Below, piece by piece: positions 1 to 7,812 of a stretch of 64,000 nt of DNA (position 1 is its first letter; every line of letters starts with the position of its first letter). Origin of the DNA: Actinomycetota bacterium (lineage in GTDB: Bacteria > Actinomycetota > Actinomycetes > S36-B12 > CAIYMF01); NCBI GenBank assembly GCA_009697815.1, contig WLRQ01000008.1:1-64000 (forward strand). The letters are read 5' to 3'. A program made the position numbers and the translations under genes. The notes under the pieces are model-generated. The model was not told the origin of the DNA, did not search any database, and worked only from the letters and a program-made list of their open reading frames with translations.

Positions 1-713
1 ACCTCGCGGGCCAGTGAGAATGCGTCGGCGACGAGGTCGCTACCCACAAGCGCGACGAATTTCGCCGACCATTTGTATAAGTCCATGGTCGCGTGCAAGC
101 ACCCCGACTGATCGAGATCGTGCTGTGATGCACGGGTGAGTGGTGTTTCATTCATCGGTGCCGCCTCGGGCGTGAAGAACCGGAACGCGTCGTAATGAGT
201 GCAGCGAAGTCCGTGTTCATTGACGACAGCCCGAATCTCTTGGGGCTCAAGGCGAAGAGGCCATACCTCGTGTCGAACCTCGGACTGCTCGAGTCCGTAG
301 ACCATCGCCCATTCGTGGAGTCCGAAGCAGCCGAGTCGGGCCGGACGCTCCGCGGTTCGGCGCAGTAGGCCCTCGACCCACGCGAGCCCGTCGCGACGAC
401 GTGCGAAGTGCAGTGGGTCGACGGTGATCACCTCGCGGCCCTCGATCACCAATGGCCTGTACGAAGGGTCATTCTCGAACTCATGTGCCCCGGCCAGGGC
501 AGTGCCGAGCCCGGGATGCCAGCGTCGCAGCTGTGCGGCACGTGTGGGGTAGTACTCGAAGAGGAAGTCGTCGACGGGGTGTCGGGCACCTCGCGACATC
601 CGCTCGCGCCTCCCTGCCGTCCACGCATCGACGCGGGCTGCGTGGTCCGCCGCACGAGGGCGCCATGCTGCATCCTCGAGTACGACGATTTCGGAGCGCG
701 CGGGTGAGGTCAC
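1..713 (-). CDS. 3-methyladenine DNA glycosylase-like protein (3' end outside window)
   Basis: A long reading frame enters at GTG 711-713 (minus strand) and runs open off the left edge, giving about 237 residues without a stop. The translation opens VTSPARSEIVVLEDAAW and contains HPVDDFLFEYY, RRWHPGLG and a C-terminal stretch with DQSGCLHATMDLYKW. I recognise these as conserved in an actinobacterial family annotated as 3-methyladenine DNA glycosylase; that function is inherited annotation, not something the sequence proves. The C-terminus is missing because of the window edge, not because of mutation. It lies downstream of the TetR gene on the same strand, separated by a 15-bp hairpin, so it may be transcribed separately. 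Confidence 0.75.
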   Translation of the reverse strand, partial: MTSPARSEIVVLEDAAWRPRAADHAARVDAWTAGRRERMSRGARHPVDDFLFEYYPTRAAQLRRWHPGLGTALAGAHEFENDPSYRPLVIEGREVITVDPLHFARRRDGLAWVEGLLRRTAERPARLGCFGLHEWAMVYGLEQSEVRHEVWPLRLEPQEIRAVVNEHGLRCTHYDAFRFFTPEAAPMNETPLTRASQHDLDQSGCLHATMDLYKWSAKFVALVGSDLVADAFSLARE

Positions 714-735
714 GGGGTCATTCTCGGCCTGGGCC

Positions 736-774
736 GCACCGTACCGACCGCCCCCCGCTCGGTCGGTACGGTGC
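736..774. repeat. Perfect 15-bp inverted repeat between TetR gene and glycosylase-like gene
   Basis: GCACCGTACCGACCG at 736-750 and its exact reverse complement at 760-774 flank a 9-nt C-rich loop. No T-run follows on either side. It sits downstream of the minus-strand TetR gene and 23 bp before the next minus-strand start. It could be a terminator lacking a U-tract or an operator for a dimeric regulator; the sequence alone does not decide. Confidence 0.7.
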
Positions 775-905
775 CGGCCAGCGGAACTCGTGCTACCGGG
801 CCCGACGATTGTGCTGTGTCATGCCATCTTTTCGCTGGCATTTTCGAGAAATCGGTCACCGGGGGCACTTGCCGCGCGCATGGTCTTTCGGGGGCGCCGA
901 GGATG

Positions 906-1571
906 TCATCGGCTGTCGCGGCTCCCCGCTGTCGCACGTCTCCTTACCTTGATGAGTGTGGTGAGCGGAACCCCGACTTCGGCAGCGGCAGCCTCGAGCC
1001 AGAGGCCGGACATGCGCTCATCGGGTACGTCGGGATCGCGCAGCGCAACCTGTACTGCGAGCCCGTCCATCAGTGCCGCGAGGCGCACGACGCTCGCTTG
1101 CGGATCAGCACACGTGAATGCCCCCTCGGTGATGCCCGTGTCGATTACCTCGCGGAGGGTTTGGCGCCACCGTGCGTCCAAGGCGCGACGCAGGGCGCGG
1201 GCCTGGCCGTCGCGCAATGCGCGCACCCAGACCTCCATCCAGAGCGCCCAATTGCCCACTGCTGGCCCGGTATCGCACCCGAGTTCGCCAATGATGCGAA
1301 GGCGTTCCAGTGCCGTGGCCTTCGGCGGGAGGGTGTGTGCAAGATCGTCATAGAAGTCGTCCTCGATAGATCCGAGAGCCTCGGCCAGCGCGCCGTCGAG
1401 CGTCTTGAAGTGGTAGACGACCAGGGCGGGCGAGGTGCCGGCCACCGCGGCGATATCGGCGATGCGCGCCCCCGAGAACCCCTTCTCCTTGAGCACCTCG
1501 ACGGCTGCCGCGAGGATGCGTCGGCGACGCTCGGCGGGAGCCTTCGCTGCGAGGGAGGTTCGGGCCGTCAT
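906..1571 (-). CDS. TetR/AcrR-family regulator, BetI-like C-terminus
   Basis: 221 residues, normal for TetR. The N-terminal helix-turn-helix is clear at about residues 15-60 (RRRRILAAAVEVLKEKGF, then ARIADIAAVAGTSPALVVYHF). The C-terminal ligand domain has the WALWMEVW and ALMDGLAVQ pattern of BetI-type (TetR_C_6) regulators, which often sense choline, polyamine or amine-like compounds; the ligand here is unknown. ATG 1571 is preceded by GAGGAG with a 4-nt gap, supporting this start. The target is unknown. The palindrome at 736-774 is downstream of the gene, and I see no equivalent palindrome in its own promoter region. Confidence 0.9.
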   Translation of the reverse strand: MTARTSLAAKAPAERRRRILAAAVEVLKEKGFSGARIADIAAVAGTSPALVVYHFKTLDGALAEALGSIEDDFYDDLAHTLPPKATALERLRIIGELGCDTGPAVGNWALWMEVWVRALRDGQARALRRALDARWRQTLREVIDTGITEGAFTCADPQASVVRLAALMDGLAVQVALRDPDVPDERMSGLWLEAAAAEVGVPLTTLIKVRRRATAGSRDSR

Positions 1572-1670
1572 GGGACTCCTCGACGGATGGCGCGTGGAGC
1601 TGGGAAGAGCCCGCGCGTTGATTGACTCGGGGGTGTGCCGACGTCAGAAGGTCGGACGGCGCAACCCTCC

Positions 1671-1676
1671 TATCCT
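1671..1676 (+). promoter_or_regulatory. Possible -10 element TATCCT
   Basis: TATCCT lies 45 bp before the ATG of the small protein at 1722. No good -35 is visible at the usual spacing, so this is a weak call. Confidence 0.3.
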
Positions 1677-1721
1677 GGCGCACGAGGTGACCGAGACGGC
1701 GAAGCCGGGCACGATGGGTCT

Positions 1722-1934
1722 ATGACGGAGTCGACGGAAGTTCCGAGTGCGGAGTCGACCGAGGGCACCTCTGGTGCGCCGGTGGCCCGCATGCGCCTCG
1801 ACATTGATCTTGTGCCGGAGCAGACGTCGGACGACACCGACGCCGGGTGGGGCCGCGACACCCTCCCGGAGCAGGATCCCGCGGCCCTCCTGCGCCGCTA
1901 CCTCGAGGACAAGCCGCCGCACCACGGTGACTGA
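1722..1934 (+). CDS. Small acidic hypothetical protein (70 aa)
   Basis: Chosen start ATG 1722 gives 70 residues: a Ser/Thr/Glu-rich N-terminus, a short hydrophobic patch ARMRLDIDLVPEQ, and a C-terminal helix DPAALLRRYLEDKPP. There is no membrane segment, signal peptide or cysteine. A longer in-frame opening begins at 1635, but it would cross the apparent promoter. I do not recognise the family. The defined ends and charged amphipathic tail look like a real small actinobacterial protein, but coding status is not certain. It stands alone between the TetR gene and the convergent CpaB-like gene. Confidence 0.55.
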   Translation: MTESTEVPSAESTEGTSGAPVARMRLDIDLVPEQTSDDTDAGWGRDTLPEQDPAALLRRYLEDKPPHHGD

Positions 1935-1989
1935 CAGGCGTCCCCTCTCGGGCCTCACGAGTCTGAAGCGTGCCGGAGGCTGGTAGAGA

Positions 1990-2688
1990 TCAGTGCGTGC
2001 GCAGGATCAGCGAGAGTCGCGATCCCACCGCGGCCCGGGCGAGATCGAGTGCTTGAGCCGGCGTCGTCGCGATGACGAGTACGGGGCTCATGCCGCCGGT
2101 CGAACCGCCTGAACCGAGCATGCCGCTTCCGCCGCTGGCGGTTGGCGGAGAGGCGATGACGAGCACCCTGACATGTGAAGCCACCACCATGGACGAGGAA
2201 TCGTCGGTGGTGTCGGACGTTCGGGCGGCTATGACATCGACGACGTCGCCAGCCTGCACGAGTGCGAGCGCGGCGTCGTCGGACAGGCGCATCGGAGTGG
2301 CGACGGTGTCGGGGCCGAACGCCTCAAGGAGAGCTGAGGACAGCACATGGCGGGCGCTGAGCGCTTCGCCGGCCCGCACGGGGAAACTCACGACATGTCC
2401 GATCGCCGCGTTCTCGAGGCGCAGGGAGTCACGTGGGACGGACTCCGCGGGTCGTGGCTCGACCGCGATATCGCCCGCGAGCAGAACCGAGCCGGGGACG
2501 AGGTCGTGGCGGGCGACCAAGACCGTGGTGGATTCCGCAGCTGGCGGCCGGAGCGCGGTGGTCATCGACCAGGCGACGGCTCCGAGGATTAGCGCTGCTG
2601 TGAGGCGACGGTGGCGGCGGATGCGGCGTTGCCATGAGGGGCCGCGCCCAGGCACCGATGTTCGGGCTGCGGGGGTGGGTGTGCGCAC
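1990..2688 (-). CDS. SAF-domain / CpaB (RcpC)-like protein
   Basis: 232 residues. After a basic N-terminus there is one membrane helix (about residues 28-46), then a SAF domain (TVLVARHDLVPGSVLLAGDIAVEPRPAESVPRD) followed by the RcpC/CpaB-type domain (GDVVDVIAARTSD...VRVLVIASPP). Family members sit in the inner membrane of Flp/Tad pilus assembly systems, but no other tad genes are present in the window. Single SAF proteins like this are common next to fmdB in actinobacteria. Start GTG 2688 has no ribosome site but has TAGCGT 6 nt upstream (leaderless pattern). Confidence 0.85.
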   Translation of the reverse strand: MRTPTPAARTSVPGRGPSWQRRIRRHRRLTAALILGAVAWSMTTALRPPAAESTTVLVARHDLVPGSVLLAGDIAVEPRPAESVPRDSLRLENAAIGHVVSFPVRAGEALSARHVLSSALLEAFGPDTVATPMRLSDDAALALVQAGDVVDVIAARTSDTTDDSSSMVVASHVRVLVIASPPTASGGSGMLGSGGSTGGMSPVLVIATTPAQALDLARAAVGSRLSLILRTH

Positions 2689-2694
2689 CCGGAA

Positions 2695-2700
2695 ACGCTA
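2695..2700 (-). promoter_or_regulatory. -10 element TAGCGT, leaderless CpaB-like gene
   Basis: TAGCGT on the minus strand ends 6 nt before GTG 2688, with no Shine-Dalgarno sequence between. Transcription would start at or next to the start codon. Confidence 0.5.
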
Positions 2701-2740
2701 GGGAGAAGGAAGGGCCGGCTGCCTGGCCCGTCCACAGCCG

Positions 2741-3133
2741 TCAGGCGGGGGAGCCCGATGATCCCGAGCCCGAGCCCGAGCCCGAGCCCGATCCCGATCC
2801 CGATGTTCCCGAGCCCGAGCCCGATGATCCCGAGCTCGATCCGGTGCTCGAGGAGTCCGACGTGGTGGCCGTCGAGGCGGCTGCGCCTGACGATCCGCTC
2901 GAGCCACCTGAGTCACCGGACCCCGAGGTCGACGCCGGCACTGTGGATGAAGATCCCGAGCGGCTGTCGGTGCGGTAGAAGCCCGAGCCCTTGAAGACGA
3001 TCCCCACAGCGTTGTAGAGCTTGCGCAGCGGCCCTGAGCAAAGTGGGCACACGGTCAGGGTGTCGTCGGTGAACTTCTGCACGATCTCCAGCGGCTCGCC
3101 ACAGGCGGTGCACGAGTACTGGTAGGTGGGCAC
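2741..3133 (-). CDS. fmdB: FmdB-family zinc-ribbon protein with Ser/Gly repeat tail
   Basis: 130 residues from GTG 3133, preceded by GAGGAG with a 5-nt gap. Residues 1-50 are a typical FmdB/CxxC_CxxC_SSSS zinc ribbon (PTYQYSCTACGE ... TVCPLCSGPLRKLYN) with two CxxC pairs. From about residue 60 the protein is almost only Ser, Gly, Ala and Thr, ending in alternating Gly-Ser. An upstream in-frame opening to 3289 exists but lacks family similarity. The role of FmdB proteins is unclear; they are small predicted regulators. The tail DNA is a hexanucleotide repeat likely to vary in length. Confidence 0.88.
   Translation of the reverse strand: MPTYQYSCTACGEPLEIVQKFTDDTLTVCPLCSGPLRKLYNAVGIVFKGSGFYRTDSRSGSSSTVPASTSGSGDSGGSSGSSGAAASTATTSDSSSTGSSSGSSGSGSGTSGSGSGSGSGSGSGSSGSPA
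2756..2842. repeat. Hexanucleotide microsatellite inside fmdB
   Basis: Imperfect tandem units of GAGCCC/GATCCC encode the Gly-Ser tail on the minus strand. The unit is six bases, so gain or loss keeps the frame. Confidence 0.85.
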
Positions 3134-3322
3134 AGGGTCTCCTCGGGGTAGAACGCAGGCGGCGGGGCTGACTGGCACTCCGGAGCCTCGAGTGCCAATG
3201 ATGCCAAACCCCTGCCCGCCCCGCCAAATGTCAGGTCTGCCGGGCGCGACCAGACGCGGGCCGTCGCCGTCGTGCAGCGGGACCGGCATCCCCTAGGGTC
3301 GGAATCTGACAAGGAGGTGGCG

Positions 3323-4234
3323 ATGACCGTTCAGGCCATCGGGCTGGGCAAGAGCTACGGCACCACTAGGGCGGTCGATCAGCTCTCGTTCACCCTTGAG
3401 CCCGGTGTCGTCACCGGTTTCCTCGGGCCCAACGGGGCGGGTAAGTCGACGACGATGCGCCTCATGCTCGGACTCGACCGCGGCGACGGCTCGACCCTCT
3501 GGGACGGCAAGCCGCTGCGCGACCGCGTGGACGTCACGCGGACCGTCGGCGCCCACCTCGACGCGAAGTTCTTCCACCCGTCACGCACTGCCCGCAACCA
3601 CCTGCGGCTGCTTGCGACAGAGGCCTCGATTCCCGCCAGTCGTGTCGATGAGGTCCTGCGGCTCGTGGGGCTCGACTCAGTGGCGCGTAAGCGGCCATCG
3701 GGGTTCTCCCTCGGCATGGGCCAGCGTCTCGGCCTCGCGGGCGCGATCCTGGCTGAGCCAGCGGTGCTGCTCCTCGACGAGCCGGCTAATGGCCTCGACC
3801 CCCAGTCAATCCAATGGCTGCGCGACTTCTTGCGGCGCTACGCCCAGCGCGGCAATGTCGTGTTCGTCTCGAGCCACCTCCTCTCAGAGATGTCGCTGAT
3901 GGCCGAGCACCTCGTCGTCATCGCGGCAGGACGGATGGTGGCGGATGAGTCGCTCGACACCTTTGTCGCGCGCAGCACCCGTAATGACGTCCTCGTCCGC
4001 TGCTCCGATCCTGTAGCGCTCGCTGTAGCGCTTGCAGCAGAAGGCATTACTGCTGTCCCCGAGGGAGCCGACGGGCTTTCGGTCGCGTCGAGTGACACCG
4101 ATCGCATAGGCGACATCGCCTTCCGAGCTGGGATTGGGTTGCGCGAGCTAGCTCGACGGACCGCGAGCCTTGAGGACGCGTTCCTTGAGTTGACCAGTGG
4201 CGACCAGCAGTTCCGCACGGGTGGTGCGTCGTGA
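3323..4234 (+). CDS. ABC transporter ATP-binding protein
   Basis: 303 residues from ATG 3323, preceded by AAGGAGG at 3311-3317. Walker A is GPNGAGKST, the signature loop is a variant (SLGMGQRLGLA instead of LSGGQ), Walker B is VLLLDEPANGLDP, and an H-loop SSHLL follows. About 80 C-terminal residues form the regulatory extension seen in ABC-2 type ATPases (DrrA/CcmA class). GTGA overlaps the start of the permease gene, so the two are translationally coupled. The pair probably forms an exporter of two ATPases and two permeases in the membrane; the substrate is unknown. Confidence 0.93.
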   Translation: MTVQAIGLGKSYGTTRAVDQLSFTLEPGVVTGFLGPNGAGKSTTMRLMLGLDRGDGSTLWDGKPLRDRVDVTRTVGAHLDAKFFHPSRTARNHLRLLATEASIPASRVDEVLRLVGLDSVARKRPSGFSLGMGQRLGLAGAILAEPAVLLLDEPANGLDPQSIQWLRDFLRRYAQRGNVVFVSSHLLSEMSLMAEHLVVIAAGRMVADESLDTFVARSTRNDVLVRCSDPVALAVALAAEGITAVPEGADGLSVASSDTDRIGDIAFRAGIGLRELARRTASLEDAFLELTSGDQQFRTGGAS

Positions 4235-5004
4235 TTGCGTCCCTGCGCTACGAGTGGGTGCGCATCTCCACCGTTCGCTCAACGAAGATCTTTCTCGTAC
4301 TTGCGCTCGTGCTGAGTGCCGGGCTTGCCTACTTGATCGCGAGTCCCCAACACGCGAGCTTCGACGACCAAGGTTCGCCCGTGGGCCCCGAAACGGTCAA
4401 CTGGTTCGGGGCGTTCGGATTCCCGCTCACGTTGGTGGCGGTGCTCGCATCCGTCGTCGCCTCCCAGGCGATCGGCCAGGAGTACCGATTCGGCCTGATT
4501 CGGCTCACCCTTACCGCCTTCCCGCGACGACTCCGCACCCTCAGCGCCAAGTTGATCGTGGTGGTTCTGGCTGGCCTGGCCTTCGCTCTGGTGTCTTTCC
4601 TGGGAAGTGAGATCGGGGTGTCGCTTCGGGGCCACCCGGTGCCTCCGGAGGGCGTCGCCGCGCCGGACTCCTCCTATCTCGTGCGGGGCGCTGTCTTCGT
4701 GGTGCTCTGGGGGCTGTCGGCCTTCGCGATTGCGGGCGTCACGCGCCAGACAGCGGTGGGCATTGCCGTGCCGATCATCTCCGGGCTGATCGTCGAGAAC
4801 CTGCTGTTGTTCGTGCTCACGAACCGTGCGGATTGGCTCGTGAAGATCCTTCCGTGGAGTACTGCCGCTCGGTGGATGAGCCCTGACGATTCCTCCGATC
4901 CGCTCGGCCGCGCCGTGGCATGGCCCGCCCTGGGAGTGTTCGGGGTGTGGGTGCTTGTGTTCCTCGTCGCTCAGGTCGTGACCTTCCAGCGCCGCGACGC
5001 CTGA
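4231..5004 (+). CDS. ABC-2 type transporter permease
   Basis: 257 residues with six predicted membrane helices (first at about 20-38, last at about 230-250). Start GTG 4231 overlaps the stop of the ATPase gene. The fold and partner identify it as the membrane half of the exporter encoded with the upstream ATPase. A large extracytoplasmic loop after helix 1 is typical of ABC-2 permeases. No substrate can be inferred from the neighbours (fluoride channels downstream have their own leaderless promoter). Confidence 0.88.
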   Translation: MIASLRYEWVRISTVRSTKIFLVLALVLSAGLAYLIASPQHASFDDQGSPVGPETVNWFGAFGFPLTLVAVLASVVASQAIGQEYRFGLIRLTLTAFPRRLRTLSAKLIVVVLAGLAFALVSFLGSEIGVSLRGHPVPPEGVAAPDSSYLVRGAVFVVLWGLSAFAIAGVTRQTAVGIAVPIISGLIVENLLLFVLTNRADWLVKILPWSTAARWMSPDDSSDPLGRAVAWPALGVFGVWVLVFLVAQVVTFQRRDA

Positions 5005-5008
5005 TCAG

Positions 5009-5014
5009 TAGTCT
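5009..5014 (+). promoter_or_regulatory. -10 element TAGTCT, leaderless crcB
   Basis: TAGTCT ends 6 nt before GTG 5021 and there is no ribosome-binding site. This leaves no transcript leader, so a fluoride riboswitch upstream of crcB is excluded at this promoter. Confidence 0.5.
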
Positions 5015-5020
5015 CCGCAC

Positions 5021-5476
5021 GTGACCGCCTCGCGCCCTGATGAGCTCATCGCGGTCGCCGTGGGCGGCGTCGTGGGTGCCCTGCTGCGCGCCAGCATCTC
5101 GGTGGCCGTCCCGCACACCAGTCCTGACTCATGGCCCTGGGCAACCTTTCTCACCAATCTTCTGGGGTGCCTGGTCCTGGGCGTGATCCTGGACTGGGCG
5201 GATAGCCGCCACGACAGATGGTCGCGCTCACACCCGCGTCGCGCTCGCCTGGCCCGCCCTCTCCTGGCCAGTGGGCTGCTAGGTGGGTTCACCACCTTCT
5301 CGACGTTCTCGCTGGAAGCCTTCGGCCTCATCGATTCGGGGGCTCTCGCCCTCGCGATCGGGTATGCCGTAGCCAGTGTCGTCATCGGTGTCGTGATGGT
5401 CGTGATCGGGCGACGGCTTGGCGCTCTGGCGTTCGGTGCGGCGCGGATCGATCTTCGTCAGGATGAGTTGCTGTGA
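5021..5476 (+). CDS. crcB: Fluoride channel CrcB/Fluc, first copy
   Basis: 151 residues, four membrane helices. The family motifs are present: GGVVGALLRASIS near the N-terminus, WATFLTNLLGCLVLG, and GGFTTFSTFSLE at about residues 86-97, which carries the pore Phe and Thr residues. Fluc proteins export fluoride as antiparallel dimers. The second copy begins inside this gene's stop region (GTGA overlap), so a heterodimer is likely, as known for tandem crcB pairs in Gram-positive bacteria. It has a longer charged loop (about residues 55-80) than its partner. Confidence 0.93.
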   Translation: MTASRPDELIAVAVGGVVGALLRASISVAVPHTSPDSWPWATFLTNLLGCLVLGVILDWADSRHDRWSRSHPRRARLARPLLASGLLGGFTTFSTFSLEAFGLIDSGALALAIGYAVASVVIGVVMVVIGRRLGALAFGAARIDLRQDELL

Positions 5477-5862
5477 CGCCCCTCGTCATCATCTGCGTCG
5501 CGGTCGGCGCCGCGTTGGGCGCACCCGCGCGTTTCGCGATCGAGCGCTGGCTGGCAGGTGCGTGGCCTCGTGGCACGCTCGTTGTCAATGTCCTGGGATC
5601 AGCGGTTCTCGGGGCGCTGATGGGTGCGGTGTCCGCGGCTGGCATGACGACGTCAGCGACCGCACTCGTCGCGCTTGTCGGCACCGGATTCTGCGGTGCG
5701 CTCACGACCTTCGGCGGGTTCTCCGCGCAACTTGCAGATCTGGCCCTCGCGCCCCCGAGCGTCGTTCTTGCTCGCAGGTCCCTTCGCGCGCTGACCTACG
5801 GCCTGGTCTCGGTGGTGCTGTGCGTCGCGGTTGCGGCGCTGGGGTACATCGCGTTCCACTGA
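5473..5862 (+). CDS. crcB: Fluoride channel CrcB/Fluc, second copy
   Basis: 129 residues, four helices, start GTG 5473 overlapping the first copy's stop. Motifs are GAALGAPARFAIERWL, GTLVVNVLGSAVLG and FCGALTTFGGFSAQ. The last has TTFGGF where the first copy has TTFSTF, so the two subunits are not identical at the pore. The complex would sit in the cytoplasmic membrane as a two-subunit fluoride exporter. The convergent neighbour ends 13 bp downstream. Confidence 0.92.
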   Translation: MTPLVIICVAVGAALGAPARFAIERWLAGAWPRGTLVVNVLGSAVLGALMGAVSAAGMTTSATALVALVGTGFCGALTTFGGFSAQLADLALAPPSVVLARRSLRALTYGLVSVVLCVAVAALGYIAFH

Positions 5863-5875
5863 CGCGCACCGGTGA

Positions 5876-6553
5876 TCACGTGTTACGGAAACGAACGACG
5901 CGAGTCGGGGTGAGTACCGCGTCGACGGCTCGGTCGTGTGGCTCCGCCGGCACGCTCTCGAGGACCTCGTTGTCATGCACGACTGCCACGAGCAGCGGAT
6001 GACGAGCGGGGGAGATGGTGTCGAGACCGGCGAGCAAACGGTCGTAGTAGCCGCCGGCCTGTCCGAGCCGGTTCCCCGTGGAGTCGACAGCGAGGGCGGG
6101 GACGAGCACGACGGTGCACCCCAGCTCAACGAGGCCGTCGATACCTTCGGCCACGACCGGGCCATGCGGCTCGGGAATGCCTGGTGGGATCGTTCCGGGC
6201 GTCAGATGCCCATCGTCCCAAGCCCATGCCAGAGAACCGTTGGCGCGCGTGACCGGCAGGAGTACGCGCACTCCGGAGATCTCGAGGATGTCGCGCAAGC
6301 ACCCGGTGCCCGGTTCCGTGCCGAACGATGCGTACGCGGCCAGGCAGCCGGATGCGGGCGCCGCCACGAGCGCTGCGATCTCAGCGATGGCGCCCACGCG
6401 AATCGCAAGAGCCGACTCCACCTCGGATCGATCGAGGTCTGACAGGTTCCGACGCCGCGCGCGCACCTCCCGCCGCAGCTCTGCCTTGCCGATGACGGCG
6501 GCCGAGCCCTCGGAATCGCTCACGGGATCGTGCTCGCCACTCGGCATGGTCAC
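5876..6553 (-). CDS. fthC: 5-formyltetrahydrofolate cyclo-ligase
   Basis: 225 residues. Converts 5-formyl-THF to 5,10-methenyl-THF with ATP in the cytosol. Visible family features are KAELRREVRARRR near the N-terminus (ATP site), LLPVTRANGSLAW, and the C-terminal GNRLGQAGGYYDRLLAG loop (GxGxGYYD class). I chose GTG 6553 because AATCAT ends exactly 6 nt upstream (leaderless pattern); ATG 6547 is equally possible. The longer opening to 6610 would cross the divergent moeA start. Divergent pairing of this gene with a moeA/glp gene is conserved in mycobacteria. Confidence 0.9.
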   Translation of the reverse strand: MTMPSGEHDPVSDSEGSAAVIGKAELRREVRARRRNLSDLDRSEVESALAIRVGAIAEIAALVAAPASGCLAAYASFGTEPGTGCLRDILEISGVRVLLPVTRANGSLAWAWDDGHLTPGTIPPGIPEPHGPVVAEGIDGLVELGCTVVLVPALAVDSTGNRLGQAGGYYDRLLAGLDTISPARHPLLVAVVHDNEVLESVPAEPHDRAVDAVLTPTRVVRFRNT

Positions 6554-6577
6554 GGGCCCATGATTGCGCGAACGCCG

Positions 6578-6583
6578 TAAGGT
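6578..6583 (+). promoter_or_regulatory. -10 element TAAGGT, leaderless moeA/glp
   Basis: TAAGGT ends 6 nt before GTG 6590 with no Shine-Dalgarno sequence. The promoter overlaps the divergent promoter region of the folate cyclo-ligase gene. Confidence 0.5.
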
Positions 6584-6589
6584 CGCACT

Positions 6590-7807
6590 GTGCGCACCGT
6601 TGAGGAACACCTCCAGGCGGTACTCACCGGTGTTCTGCCGCTCTCCCCGCTCGAGGTCACACTCGTCGACGCCCGTGGATGCGTCCTTGCCGAGGATGTC
6701 GTGGCCCCGTGGCCCCTCCCACCTTTCGACACCGCCTCGATTGACGGATACGCGGTGAAGGCCGCGGATCTTCTCGCGGCGAGCGATGGCATACCGGCGG
6801 TACTCCCGGTCGTCGACGATGTGCCTGCGGGCTATCGGGCGAGCGTCGAACTGCTACCGGGAACTGCGATCAGGATCATGGCTGGCGCGCCCATGCCCGA
6901 GGGCGCCGAGGCCGTGGTGCCCTTCGCCTGGACGGATTCGGGTATGCCTGAGGTGCGCATTGTTCGCGCCATCGCACTCGGGACGAATGTGCGCAGTCGA
7001 GGTGCCGACGTCCCCCTCCATGAGGTGGTCGCGCGAGCAGGCTCGATCCTCGGGCCTCGCGAGATCGCACTGCTCGCCTCGGTGGGGCTCGGCAGCGTGT
7101 CCGTCCATCCTCAGCCGCGCGTTGTCGTGCTCTCCACCGGGAACGAGCTCGTCGAGCCAGGCGGCGGGCTCCTTCCCGGACTCGTCCCCGACTCCAACGG
7201 AGTCACGATCGCCGCGGCGGTCCAAGAGGCAGGGGCGATCGCCTATCGGGTCGGGCCGATCCCAGATGACCCCGCCCCCCTCATGTCGACGATCGAAGAC
7301 CAACTCGTACGTGCCGATCTCATCGTGACCACGGGTGGTGTGAGCGCCACTGCCTATGACACCGTCAAGGAGGTGCTCTCTCGGCTTGGCACGGTGGAGT
7401 TCACCACGGTGGCCATGCAGCCGGGAATGCCCCAGGGTCACGGCGTCCTGGGCCCGGATCAGACACCGATCTTCGTTCTACCTGGCAACCCGGTCTCGGC
7501 GTACGTCTCTTTCGAAATCTTCGTTCGCCCCGTGATCCGGCGCATGCTCGGGCATCAGCGGATCCACCGTCCCGTGGTTCGAGCGGTGCTCTCGGAAGCG
7601 CTGCCCTCGCCCGCCGGAAAACGTCAGTTCGCGCGTGGCGTCCTCTCGATCGAGGACGGACGTTACGTGGTGAGCCCTGCTGCCGGGCGGGGTTCCCACG
7701 TGCTCGGTGCCCTCGCCAATTCCAATGCTCTTGTTGTTGTCCCCGAGGGTGTCACCGAGGTCCTGCCCGGTGCCGCTGTCGCCGTCATCCGTCTCGACGA
7801 GGTGTAG
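6590..7807 (+). CDS. moeA: Molybdopterin molybdotransferase MoeA / gephyrin-like Glp
   Basis: 405 residues with full MoeA architecture: N-terminal region with PPFDTASIDGYAV, the molybdenum-cofactor-binding domain with STGNELVEPG and TTGGVSATAYDTV, the substrate loop LPGNPVSAYVSFE, and a C-terminal barrel. MoeA inserts molybdate into adenylylated molybdopterin. In Corynebacterium the homologue at this locus (Glp) also binds FtsZ and works with membrane receptor GlpR; a GlpR-like gene is four genes downstream here. moaC and moaB lie immediately downstream, so a metabolic role is also likely. Which role dominates cannot be read from the sequence. Confidence 0.93.
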   Translation: MRTVEEHLQAVLTGVLPLSPLEVTLVDARGCVLAEDVVAPWPLPPFDTASIDGYAVKAADLLAASDGIPAVLPVVDDVPAGYRASVELLPGTAIRIMAGAPMPEGAEAVVPFAWTDSGMPEVRIVRAIALGTNVRSRGADVPLHEVVARAGSILGPREIALLASVGLGSVSVHPQPRVVVLSTGNELVEPGGGLLPGLVPDSNGVTIAAAVQEAGAIAYRVGPIPDDPAPLMSTIEDQLVRADLIVTTGGVSATAYDTVKEVLSRLGTVEFTTVAMQPGMPQGHGVLGPDQTPIFVLPGNPVSAYVSFEIFVRPVIRRMLGHQRIHRPVVRAVLSEALPSPAGKRQFARGVLSIEDGRYVVSPAAGRGSHVLGALANSNALVVVPEGVTEVLPGAAVAVIRLDEV

Positions 7808-7812
7808 CACCC

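Noticed and set aside
5005-5020. Fluoride riboswitch expected before crcB
   Set aside because: The apparent -10 lies 6 nt before the start codon, leaving no leader, and no riboswitch pattern is visible.
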